Assembly: GCA_947311605.1 (NCBI GenBank)
Contig: CAMZLC010000045.1
Location: 1 to 5,472, forward strand
From: an uncultured Sulfurovum sp.
Lineage (GTDB): Bacteria > Campylobacterota > Campylobacteria > Campylobacterales > Sulfurovaceae
Length of the DNA: 5,472 nucleotides
Direction: 5' to 3'
Of this stretch, positions 1 through 5,472 are shown piece by piece; the stretch's first letter is position 1, and every line of letters begins with the position of its first letter. The notes below the pieces were generated by a model, which worked only from the letters and a program-made list of their open reading frames with translations, was not told the origin of the DNA and did not search any database. A program made the translations under genes and the position numbers.

Positions 1-733
1 CCAGGTCGCCAAGACGCTGGCGAAATTCCTGTTTGACTCGGAGAAGTCACTCATCCGTATCGATATGTCCGAGTATATGGAGAAACATGCTGCCAGCCGT
101 CTGGTCGGTGCGCCTCCAGGGTATGTCGGTTACGAAGAGGGTGGACAGCTCACTGAGGCTGTCAGACGCAAGCCCTATTCGGTGGTGCTTTTCGATGAGA
201 TAGAAAAAGCACACCCAGATGTATTTAATACTTTGCTGCAGGTACTGGACGACGGGCGATTGACGGACAATAAAGGGGTCACGGTGGATTTCAAAAATAC
301 CATCATTATCATGACCTCCAATATCGCCTCTGACAAGATCATGGAGTTTCGTGATCCCGAAGACAGAAGAAAGGCGGTCAATGATGAGCTCAGAAAAGCC
401 TTCAAGCCTGAGTTTCTGAACCGTCTGGACGATATCGTGATCTTCAATCCGCTGGATATGGATGCGATCACCAAGATCGTGGATATTCTCTTCAAAGATA
501 TTCAGAAGAAGCTCTCTGAGCGTGATATCCATATCAGCCTGAGTCCTGCCGCCAAAGCCTATATAGCTGAGGCAGGGTTTGATCCGGTGTATGGTGCACG
601 ACCGCTCAAAAGAGCACTCTATGAGGTGGTCGAAGACCGATTGGCAGAGCTTATCCTAGAGGACAAGGTCATCGAGGGTAGTCATGTGGTGTTTGATGTG
701 CAGCAGGGTGAAGTGGTGGTAGATATCAGCTAG
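1..733 (+). CDS. clpB: ClpB protein disaggregase, C-terminal part (5' end outside window)
   Basis: ATP-dependent AAA+ chaperone that threads aggregated proteins through a hexameric pore, working with DnaK in the cytoplasm. The reading frame is open from base 2 and gives 243 residues, covering the second nucleotide-binding domain from just after its Walker A motif to the C-terminus. Visible landmarks are the aromatic pore loop GYVGYEEGG (about 119-145), Walker B VVLFDE with Asp/Glu codons at 194-199, sensor 1 MTSN (Asn 320-322), the arginine finger in FKPEFLNR (Arg 422-424) and the sensor 2 motif GARPLKR (Arg 599-601). I see no IGF/IGL-type tripeptide after sensor 1, which argues for ClpB rather than ClpA, ClpC or ClpX, the ClpP-binding unfoldases. 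It ends with VVVDIS and TAG at 731-733, directly abutting the next start codon. The N-terminal domain, first ATPase domain and middle coiled coil lie off the left edge. Confidence 0.96.
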   Translation, partial: QVAKTLAKFLFDSEKSLIRIDMSEYMEKHAASRLVGAPPGYVGYEEGGQLTEAVRRKPYSVVLFDEIEKAHPDVFNTLLQVLDDGRLTDNKGVTVDFKNTIIIMTSNIASDKIMEFRDPEDRRKAVNDELRKAFKPEFLNRLDDIVIFNPLDMDAITKIVDILFKDIQKKLSERDIHISLSPAAKAYIAEAGFDPVYGARPLKRALYEVVEDRLAELILEDKVIEGSHVVFDVQQGEVVVDIS

Positions 734-1348
734 ATGAAGTATATATTGGCCATGCTGGGTATTGCTGTACTCTACACGGTATTTAACCCAGTCAAGATAG
801 GATCAGAGAAGATGCGACTACAAAAAAATCAGAGAATACTGGCTTTTGGAGACAGCCTCACCTATGGGTATGGTGCAACTATAGATGAGAGTTACCCTTC
901 TATACTTGCCCGAAAAACAGGCAGAGAGGTTGTCAATGCGGGCATCAATGGTGAGACTTCGGGTGAGGGACGTAGAAGACTGCCCGGGCTGCTTGATGAT
1001 GGAGAGATCACGCTGATAATCCTCTGCTTTGGCGGCAACGATATCCTCCAAAAGCTTCCCATGACAGAGTTAAAAGAGAATCTCAAACAAATGATCATCA
1101 TGGCCAAGCGCAGGGGGATCGCAGTCCTCCTGGTCTCTGTGCCCAATCTGGGACTCTTTGGGCTCTCTGCGCTGCCGCTTTATGAGGAGGTTGCTAATGA
1201 AACAGGGGTACCGCTACTGTCTGGCATGCTGACAGAGATACTCTCGCAACCTACACTAAAAAGTGATCAGATCCACCCTAATGCTGCAGGATATAGAAAA
1301 ATGGCGGAAAAGATCTATGCCAAACTACAGAAGGAGCTGTGGATTTAG
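734..1348 (+). CDS. GDSL-family (SGNH) esterase / arylesterase, TesA-like
   Basis: Predicted serine hydrolase of the SGNH superfamily (TesA/lysophospholipase-arylesterase type), 204 residues. All four SGNH blocks are present: block I FGDSLTYGYG with nucleophile Ser41, block II Gly73 in NAGINGETS, block III GGND with Asn102, and block V DQIHPNAAGY with Asp178 and His181. The first 20 residues are hydrophobic (YILAMLGIAVLYTVF) with one preceding lysine. This suggests a membrane anchor or export signal, so the enzyme probably acts at the inner membrane or in the periplasm; no lipobox cysteine is present. The ATG at 734 follows the clpB stop with no gap, suggesting translational coupling. An alternative ATG at 812 (Met27), with AGGA at 799-802 upstream, would make a soluble protein starting just before the catalytic domain. 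I prefer 734 because of the hydrophobic N-terminus and the stop-start junction. Substrate cannot be told from sequence. Confidence 0.9.
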   Translation: MKYILAMLGIAVLYTVFNPVKIGSEKMRLQKNQRILAFGDSLTYGYGATIDESYPSILARKTGREVVNAGINGETSGEGRRRLPGLLDDGEITLIILCFGGNDILQKLPMTELKENLKQMIIMAKRRGIAVLLVSVPNLGLFGLSALPLYEEVANETGVPLLSGMLTEILSQPTLKSDQIHPNAAGYRKMAEKIYAKLQKELWI

Positions 1349-1364
1349 CGCAAAACCGAAAAAT

Positions 1365-2810
1365 TTAATGCTTGATTATCTCACGATAACATAGCTCGCC
1401 ACTTATAATAGCAGGACTAAAACCACCAGCAATGACCCATTGTCCTACAAAATACAAATGATCGACTCTTTTCGATTTGACCTGAGGGATTCTAAAAAAC
1501 TGCTTTGGAGATGGCTTGAACCCATACGCCGTGCCTTGGGGTGTTTTGATGTATCTTTGTACTGTTTTTGCAGTACCCGCCTCTGCATACTCCACTAACT
1601 CTGATATTTTAGGATAGTGAAGCTCTAATTTTTGCAATACACTCTTTATGAGTTTCTCTTTTTTTTCCTTGTATGCTTCTTTGTCTAAACTATCCCACGC
1701 TTCAAAATTATCTATAAAACAAACTGCACCAAAAGATTTACCTTCAGGTGCCAAGCCAGAATCTATTTGGGAATAATCTACAAAAATAAACTCCTTTTCT
1801 AGTGCATCTTTACTTATGTTTGTATCTATATCTTTTAGTGATGTAGCACTATCGAAAATGAAGTTTGAATACGCCCCTTTACCATAGACACTTTTTAGAC
1901 TTTTACGAAAGCCCAAATAGACTGTAAGCAAGGAGTTGCCTATCTCCTTACTTTCTGTGTAATGTATATCATAGAGCTTATATGTTTGCTCTGGGGAAAT
2001 ATTGGATATAACCTTGTCGCATTCTATTGTGAAATGCTCTTTTTTCTTTATGTATTCAATTGTCCCTTCATTGCACGCGATAACATTGGCTTTGGTAATC
2101 ACCTCTCCACCATGGTCTACAATGATAGATGCCAAATAGTCACTAAGTTTCTGACTACCACCTTTAATGAACCAACCTCCACCCCTAAAGTAAGAGTCTT
2201 GACCAACAGCGTGCATAATAAAACTAAGCGTAGAGGCCGAGTCGTTGTAGTAACCTATGTTGCTATTGAGTATAAGTTTTAGTGCGTCACTCTTAAACAT
2301 TTTATCCATGACTTCTTGGGTACTTTTGGTTCTGTATTTTATAATATTCCAAAATATAAACGGGAAGAGTGCATAGTGATACCAAGAGGCTTTGGTTAGT
2401 TTATTTAGATTGATAGAAAGTGCTTCTACTGTTTTTAAGTAGCTCTCTATAGCACTTGACTCTTCAGGAAATCTACTCATGAGTGCCGATTGTACTTTCT
2501 CTACGCCATTAGGCATAGTAAATGAGCCGTTCGCACTATAGATTTTAAAAAATTCATCAGGCTCTACAAACGTTACATTATTATAGACTCCCAATTTCTC
2601 AAAAACATCCACTACAGCAGGGCTAGTATACGTACCATCCATCTCGTGTAGTCCCACCTCACAAGTAAAATCACCTCTTTTAAACGTTGTTGCAGAACCA
2701 CCTACTCTATTGTGTTGCTCCAGTAAGGTCACTTTATATCCATTTTTTGCCAAGAGGGCACCAGCTGTCAACCCTCCAAGCCCTGCTCCTATGATTGCGA
2801 TATGTTTCAT
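1365..2810 (-). CDS. FAD-dependent CrtI / retinol saturase (RetSat)-like oxidoreductase
   Basis: Flavoprotein of the phytoene desaturase / carotenoid isomerase / all-trans-retinol 13,14-reductase family, 481 residues, near the family's usual length of about 500. The N-terminus carries the FAD Rossmann motif GAGLGG (residues 8-13), the ribose-binding acid Glu31 and the second glycine signature RVGGSA (35-40). GGGWFIKGGSQKL (210-222) matches the family's central signature, and the C-terminus has TPQGTAYGF followed by the FAD-closing segment LYFVGQWVIAGGFSPAIISG (452-471), a form close to RetSat. A hydrophobic aromatic patch at 143-159 (WYHYALFPFIFW) could dip into the membrane; there is no signal peptide. 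The family dehydrogenates, saturates or isomerises polyenes and other isoprenoids, but the substrate here is unknown. No phytoene synthase or other carotenoid gene is in the window. It begins 2 nt after the DUF2141 stop with only a weak GAAGA ribosome site, so it is probably translationally coupled. The gene is clearly AT-richer than clpB and sdhB. Confidence 0.88.
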   Translation of the reverse strand: MKHIAIIGAGLGGLTAGALLAKNGYKVTLLEQHNRVGGSATTFKRGDFTCEVGLHEMDGTYTSPAVVDVFEKLGVYNNVTFVEPDEFFKIYSANGSFTMPNGVEKVQSALMSRFPEESSAIESYLKTVEALSINLNKLTKASWYHYALFPFIFWNIIKYRTKSTQEVMDKMFKSDALKLILNSNIGYYNDSASTLSFIMHAVGQDSYFRGGGWFIKGGSQKLSDYLASIIVDHGGEVITKANVIACNEGTIEYIKKKEHFTIECDKVISNISPEQTYKLYDIHYTESKEIGNSLLTVYLGFRKSLKSVYGKGAYSNFIFDSATSLKDIDTNISKDALEKEFIFVDYSQIDSGLAPEGKSFGAVCFIDNFEAWDSLDKEAYKEKKEKLIKSVLQKLELHYPKISELVEYAEAGTAKTVQRYIKTPQGTAYGFKPSPKQFFRIPQVKSKRVDHLYFVGQWVIAGGFSPAIISGELCYREIIKH

Positions 2811-2812
2811 AA

Positions 2813-3220
2813 TTAATTCTTCAGATGCAAAATAATTTTCTTGGTACTATCAAGAGTAAATTTTGCTTCGTCGAATGTTGTTGCCCTGAGGGAATGAAAG
2901 ATATTTTCACTAAAACCATATGGCTCTTTCGGGAGACCTAAAATATTCGTGTCTAGTCTTTTGTTTCCGTTTTTATCCTGAAAAACCGCGACGGCATAAA
3001 CGCCATTTGGAATATTTTTAAAGCTAACACTAATTTGCCCTCTTGTGGCATCCTTTATGTGTTTCTTGAAGTATCTTTCTGTGTCTCCGTAACCATCTTT
3101 TTTGTTATATAGACCTACATAAAGTTTTCCCTTAAGCTCCCCAATATTATCTATCGTCGCCTGTATCTCTCCTGCACTTGCGATACAACTTGCAATATAG
3201 ATTGCTAATATTGTTTTCAT
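2813..3220 (-). CDS. Secreted DUF2141 family protein
   Basis: Small exported protein of unknown function, 135 residues. Residues 1-16 look like a Sec signal peptide (MKTILAIYIASCIASA, likely cleaved before GEIQ), giving a mature periplasmic protein of about 119 residues. The DUF2141 signature is well preserved: IPNGVYAVAVFQDKNGNKRLDTN (70-92; here split as IPNGVYAVAVF plus QDKNGNKRLDTN) followed by GLPKEPYGFS (95-104). The predicted fold is all-beta, of the transthyretin/prealbumin-like kind. Asp82-x-Asn84-x-Asn86-x3-Asp90 resembles a calcium-binding loop (inference). It lies between sdhE and the RetSat-like gene, starts 3 nt after the sdhE stop in the same frame (TAG AAA ATG), and shares the low GC of the downstream gene. 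A ribosome site AAGGA at 3227-3231 overlaps the end of sdhE. No biochemical role is established for the family. Confidence 0.87.
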   Translation of the reverse strand: MKTILAIYIASCIASAGEIQATIDNIGELKGKLYVGLYNKKDGYGDTERYFKKHIKDATRGQISVSFKNIPNGVYAVAVFQDKNGNKRLDTNILGLPKEPYGFSENIFHSLRATTFDEAKFTLDSTKKIILHLKN

Positions 3221-3223
3221 TTT

Positions 3224-4120
3224 CTATCCTTTTTTGGATAAATAAAGCTGTTTTGCCTTTTGGACGTGGAAGTTCAGCCCTATCTCTTTTTCACTGCAGC
3301 CTAGAGCTAGTGCCACCATCTGTGGCATATGCAGTACCGGCAGCTCCACATCCCTGCCCATGACCTTGGAGATGCTGGGCTGATAGGTATCCATCTTGAG
3401 ATGGCAGAGAGGGCAGGGGGTGACCATGACATCCGCGTTGTTGTCCATAGCATCGAGCAGGGCATTGCCGGAGAGAACCTCTGAGGCATGGTTGGCCTGC
3501 AGCTCTACATGGAAGCCACAGCACTTGTTTTTGCTCTCGTACTCCACAGGTTTTCCTTCGAGTGCACCGATCAAGCTGTCGAGCGATGTAGGGTTGTAGG
3601 GGTTTTCATGATTATTGGACTCTGCGTGCAACTCAGAAGGACGAATGTTGTGGCAACCATAGAAGGGAGCGATATTGAGATGGCTCAATGGCACCTGTAC
3701 TTTTTCTTTGATCTTGTCCAGACCATAATCATCGATCAGGGTGTAGAGAAAATGCTTGATCTCGGATGTCCCTCTGTATTCCAGCCCCACTTCTGCCAGC
3801 TTCTCGTTGACTCTGGCTTTGAGTTTGGGATCAGTATCGAGTGCATGTTTGGTCATCTGCGAGTTTAGCTGGCAGGTGTTGCAGATCGTGATCATGGTCA
3901 ATCCCAGCTTTTCTGCATAACAGATATTGCGTGCATTGAGTACATGCGCCAGAAACTCGTCAAAATCCTGCAGGTGGCTGGCACCACAGCAGGATGCCTC
4001 TTCCAATATCGTGATCTTGATCCCCAGTTTCTCCGCTACTGCAAGCGTAGACGAGAGTAATTCAGGTGTAGACTGTTTTGCCGTACATCCTGTAAATAGT
4101 GCATAATGTAGTTGGCTCAT
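3224..4120 (-). CDS. sdhE: SdhE/MfrE: CCG-domain (HdrB-like) subunit of class E succinate dehydrogenase / methylmenaquinol:fumarate reductase
   Basis: Subunit that links the flavoprotein/iron-sulfur pair to the quinone pool in class E enzymes, in place of the haem-b anchor of ordinary complex II; related to HdrB of heterodisulfide reductase, which is how such genes are often named. The 298 residues hold two complete CCG motifs: Cys12-x31-Cys44-Cys45-x34-Cys80-x2-Cys83, and Cys156 (GCHNIRP)-x43-Cys200-Cys201-x34-Cys236-x2-Cys239. In HdrB such motifs bind non-cubane [4Fe-4S] clusters, so up to two are predicted here. I see no membrane-spanning segment and no signal peptide. It starts 9 nt after sdhB with a strong ribosome site AAGGAG that overlaps the sdhB stop. 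A free-standing HdrB is the alternative name, but directly following SdhA and SdhB makes the SdhE/MfrE assignment strong. Confidence 0.93.
   Translation of the reverse strand: MSQLHYALFTGCTAKQSTPELLSSTLAVAEKLGIKITILEEASCCGASHLQDFDEFLAHVLNARNICYAEKLGLTMITICNTCQLNSQMTKHALDTDPKLKARVNEKLAEVGLEYRGTSEIKHFLYTLIDDYGLDKIKEKVQVPLSHLNIAPFYGCHNIRPSELHAESNNHENPYNPTSLDSLIGALEGKPVEYESKNKCCGFHVELQANHASEVLSGNALLDAMDNNADVMVTPCPLCHLKMDTYQPSISKVMGRDVELPVLHMPQMVALALGCSEKEIGLNFHVQKAKQLYLSKKG
3225..3240 (-). promoter_or_regulatory. Small inverted repeat over the sdhE stop and the DUF2141 ribosome binding site
   Basis: On the minus strand, TATCC-AAAAAA-GGATA is a perfect 5-bp inverted repeat with a six-A loop. Its 3' arm contains part of the DUF2141 ribosome site (AAGGA, 3227-3231, six nt before the ATG at 3220) and the first two bases of the sdhE TAG stop. 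In the mRNA it could form a weak hairpin that partly hides this site. With only two G-C pairs, stability is doubtful and it may be chance in an AT-rich junction. The ribosome site itself is well placed. Confidence 0.4.
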
Positions 4121-4125
4121 CTTTT

Positions 4126-4131
4126 CTCCTT
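4126..4131 (-). promoter_or_regulatory. Ribosome binding site of sdhE, overlapping the sdhB stop
   Basis: AAGGAG on the minus strand, five nt before the ATG at 4120, again inside a TAAGGAG formed with the upstream stop codon. The same junction design at sdhA/sdhB and sdhB/sdhE suggests coupled translation of the three subunits. Confidence 0.85.
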
Positions 4132-5188
4132 ACAGTGTGTTGGTCATTGAAATTTCAATGAGCTTCTGGACTTCATCCAGATTTTTGATCTTGGGCACCG
4201 AATCGATAAATGGTACGCCGGAGTGCCAGTGTATTTTACCCGCTTTCATCATCTTGGCTGCCGTGCCCAGGTGCTTGTACATGCCCAGATAGCCTTCTGA
4301 ATAGAGTACGATGTCCGCTTCGTCCAGATAGCCGTATTTTCTGATCGATCGCACGAAGCCTTCGGCATGCTTGGTGGCAACATTGCGCTTGGCAACTCCC
4401 TGCTCAAACTGCATATTGTGCAGCTTGGTGATCTTCTCCAGAGGGTTGAGCTCTTTGGGGCAGGCTTCGACGCATTCGTTGCATTTGACACAGTCCCAGA
4501 CACCGATACCCAGCTCAGAGGTCAGCTCCAGTCTCTCTTCAGTGGCACTGTCTCTGGGATCGATGCTGAACCGATAAGCAGATACCAGTGCCGCAGGACC
4601 GAGATAGTCCTCGTTGACCTCGAGAGCAGGGCAGGAGTAGTGACAGGCACCACACTGGATACAGTAGTCAGACTCCAGAAATTTCTCATTGCGCTCTGGG
4701 GAGATCAGGGTCTCCGTGCTGGGGTGAGGATCGACATCCGCCACCACAAAAGGCTTGACATCGGCATGTTTCTGCCAGAAATCTCCCTTGTCAATGATCA
4801 TATCCTTCACTGCACGCTTTTGACTCTGTGGCTCGATGACAAGCTCTTCACCAAAGAGCTTGATGAGACCCTGGGCATTCTCCTTGCAGGCGAGTACGGC
4901 TTTGCCGTTGACCTTGATGGCGCAGGCACCGCAGATACCGTGTCGGCAGGATCGGCGATAAGAAAAAGAGCCGTCGTGCTCCCATTTGATACGGTTGAGC
5001 AGATCCAGTACCAGCTCATCTTTGGTGACGGTCATTTCATAGGTTTTATAGTAGGGGAGATAGTCTGTCTCCGCATTAAATCTGAATGTCTTGAGCTTAA
5101 CATTGACTGGATGGGCAAAGTCAGTCATATGCTCCTCTGCATTGAGGCGTTTGGCCTCTTGGATTACTTCTTCTTCACTGTGAATCAT
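4130..5188 (-). CDS. sdhB: SdhB/MfrB: iron-sulfur subunit of class E succinate dehydrogenase / fumarate reductase
   Basis: Electron-transfer subunit between the flavoprotein and SdhE, 352 residues. The plant-type ferredoxin domain has the [2Fe-2S] ligands Cys81, Cys86, Cys89 (SCRHGICGAC) and Cys101. The alpha-helical ferredoxin domain has Cys176-x2-Cys179-x2-Cys182-x3-Cys186-Pro and Cys233-x2-Cys236-x2-Cys239-x3-Cys243-Pro. In ordinary SdhB/FrdB the last motif lacks the second cysteine and binds [3Fe-4S]; here Cys236 fills that position, as reported for other class E enzymes, so a second [4Fe-4S] is predicted. The protein is about 100 residues longer than ordinary SdhB, with an extra N-terminal stretch of about 28 residues and a C-terminal extension from about residue 260. 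The start at 5188 is supported by AAGGAG six nt upstream. An inner ATG at 5128 has GAGGAG only 3 nt before it and is less likely. Whether the complex runs as fumarate reductase or succinate dehydrogenase cannot be told here. Confidence 0.95.
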   Translation of the reverse strand: MIHSEEEVIQEAKRLNAEEHMTDFAHPVNVKLKTFRFNAETDYLPYYKTYEMTVTKDELVLDLLNRIKWEHDGSFSYRRSCRHGICGACAIKVNGKAVLACKENAQGLIKLFGEELVIEPQSQKRAVKDMIIDKGDFWQKHADVKPFVVADVDPHPSTETLISPERNEKFLESDYCIQCGACHYSCPALEVNEDYLGPAALVSAYRFSIDPRDSATEERLELTSELGIGVWDCVKCNECVEACPKELNPLEKITKLHNMQFEQGVAKRNVATKHAEGFVRSIRKYGYLDEADIVLYSEGYLGMYKHLGTAAKMMKAGKIHWHSGVPFIDSVPKIKNLDEVQKLIEISMTNTL

Positions 5189-5194
5189 TCAAGG

Positions 5195-5200
5195 CTCCTT
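5195..5200 (-). promoter_or_regulatory. Ribosome binding site of sdhB, overlapping the sdhA stop
   Basis: AAGGAG on the minus strand, six nt before the ATG at 5188. It shares bases with the sdhA stop (TAAGGAG). This strong site decides the sdhB start against the inner ATG at 5128 and suggests ribosomes finishing sdhA can reinitiate on sdhB. Confidence 0.85.
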
Positions 5201-5472
5201 AGTATGTTCTGGCTTCGGGTTCAAAGTGACCCAATACCACATCAGCATATTCCAGCGCAACGCTGTAGTCATCTTTGAGTGTCGCAAAGGTATGTTTGAG
5301 GAAATGTGTGTCATCGCGTTCCGTATGATCATCACGGTAATGTGCGCCCCGGCTCTCTCTTCGTTCCAGAGCACCTTTGACGATGAAGAGACTGAAGTCC
5401 AGCATATGCCCCAGCTCTATCGCCTCTTGCAGATCCGTGTTGAAGGTGGAGGATTTGTCGTCGATACGGATA
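5199..5472 (-). CDS. sdhA: SdhA/MfrA/FrdA: flavoprotein subunit, C-terminal 90 residues (5' end outside window)
   Basis: C-terminal end of the catalytic, FAD-carrying subunit that interconverts succinate and fumarate. Reading the minus strand from the right edge gives IRIDDKSSTFNTDLQEAIEL and on through GHMLDFSLFIVKGALERRES to EPEARTY and TAA at 5201-5199. The segment RRESRGAHYRDDHTERDD is the conserved ESRGAH-R-D-ERDD block found near the C-terminus of SdhA/FrdA proteins. The stop lies 10 nt before the sdhB start, so the genes are co-transcribed. The FAD-binding domain, the histidine that carries covalent FAD, and any twin-arginine signal peptide (present in Wolinella-type MfrA) are all beyond the right edge. 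The cellular side on which the complex works therefore cannot be decided from this window. Confidence 0.92.
   Translation of the reverse strand, partial: IRIDDKSSTFNTDLQEAIELGHMLDFSLFIVKGALERRESRGAHYRDDHTERDDTHFLKHTFATLKDDYSVALEYADVVLGHFEPEARTY

Larger units (their letters stand above)
1365..3223. other. AT-rich two-gene block (DUF2141 + RetSat-like), probable acquired cassette
   Basis: Base composition changes sharply here. Hand counts of single 60-base lines give 18/60 G+C at 1681-1740, 21/60 at 2341-2400 and 20/60 at 3061-3120. Lines outside give 30/60 at 241-300 (clpB) and 34/60 at 4501-4560 (sdhB). The change coincides with the borders of the two genes. I see no IS, integrase, tRNA or terminal repeats at either border, so the mode of entry is unknown. 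A whole-window sliding GC and codon-usage profile would fix the borders. Confidence 0.65.

Noticed and set aside
1349..1364. Possible bidirectional terminator between the convergent esterase and RetSat-like genes
   Set aside because: The 16-nt gap contains A-rich sequence but no GC-rich inverted repeat, so no intrinsic terminator can be supported.
1962..2282. Plus-strand open frame of 106 codons inside the RetSat-like gene
   Set aside because: Antisense to a full-length, motif-complete gene; no recognisable product.
1365..2810. Naming the FAD protein crtI (phytoene desaturase)
   Set aside because: The C-terminal signature is closer to retinol saturase/CRTISO-like proteins and no phytoene synthase is near, so a specific symbol is not justified.
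3230..3236. A6G tract at the end of sdhE as a programmed -1 frameshift site
   Set aside because: The codon phase is AAA AAA GGA, not the X XXY YYZ phase a slippery heptamer needs, and the next gene is already in frame, so a shift would not lead into it.
3488..3868. Plus-strand open frame of 126 codons opposite sdhE
   Set aside because: Antisense to the CCG-domain gene, with no family resemblance; a shadow frame.
4367..5278. Long plus-strand open frame of 303 codons opposite sdhB
   Set aside because: It lies antisense to a gene with unmistakable iron-sulfur motifs, shows no recognisable domain and no good ribosome site; it is a by-product of the GC-richer codon use of sdhB.

Overview
The window reads as a chromosomal segment of a Gram-negative bacterium, most likely a Campylobacterota (epsilonproteobacterium) of the Sulfurovum/Sulfurimonas/Wolinella type. 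The main reason is a flavoprotein–iron-sulfur–CCG-subunit operon of the class E succinate dehydrogenase / methylmenaquinol:fumarate reductase (SdhABE/MfrABE) type, next to a clpB gene. The taxonomic call is an inference; there is no rRNA or other marker in the window.

Layout. Left part, plus strand: the C-terminal half of clpB (entering from the left edge, ending at 733), followed with no spacer (TAG directly followed by ATG) by a complete GDSL-family esterase gene (734-1348). Everything else is on the minus strand and reads as one tightly packed transcription unit entering from the right edge: 3' end of the flavoprotein gene (sdhA/mfrA, 5199->5472), sdhB/mfrB (4130-5188), sdhE/mfrE (3224-4120), a secreted DUF2141 protein (2813-3220) and a CrtI/retinol-saturase-like FAD protein (1365-2810). 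Spacers in this operon are 10, 9, 3 and 2 nt. The two transcription units converge with a 16-nt gap (1349-1364) that shows no hairpin-plus-T-tract terminator. No gene-free stretch exceeds 20 bases and no RNA gene, CRISPR, IS or promoter is recognisable. The operon promoter must lie beyond the right edge.

How it fits together. SdhA/B/E would form a peripheral quinone-linked fumarate reductase or succinate dehydrogenase: FAD site in SdhA; one [2Fe-2S] and two 4Fe-type cysteine motifs in SdhB; two CCG cysteine motifs in SdhE in place of a haem-b membrane anchor. The two downstream genes are not known parts of that enzyme. They are visibly more AT-rich than their flanks (about 30-35% GC in lines counted by hand, against 50-57% in clpB and sdhB), so they look like a later-acquired two-gene cassette appended to the operon. 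This pair, a periplasmic DUF2141 protein plus a RetSat/CRTISO-like flavoenzyme of unknown substrate, is the least explained part of the window and the best candidate for something undescribed.
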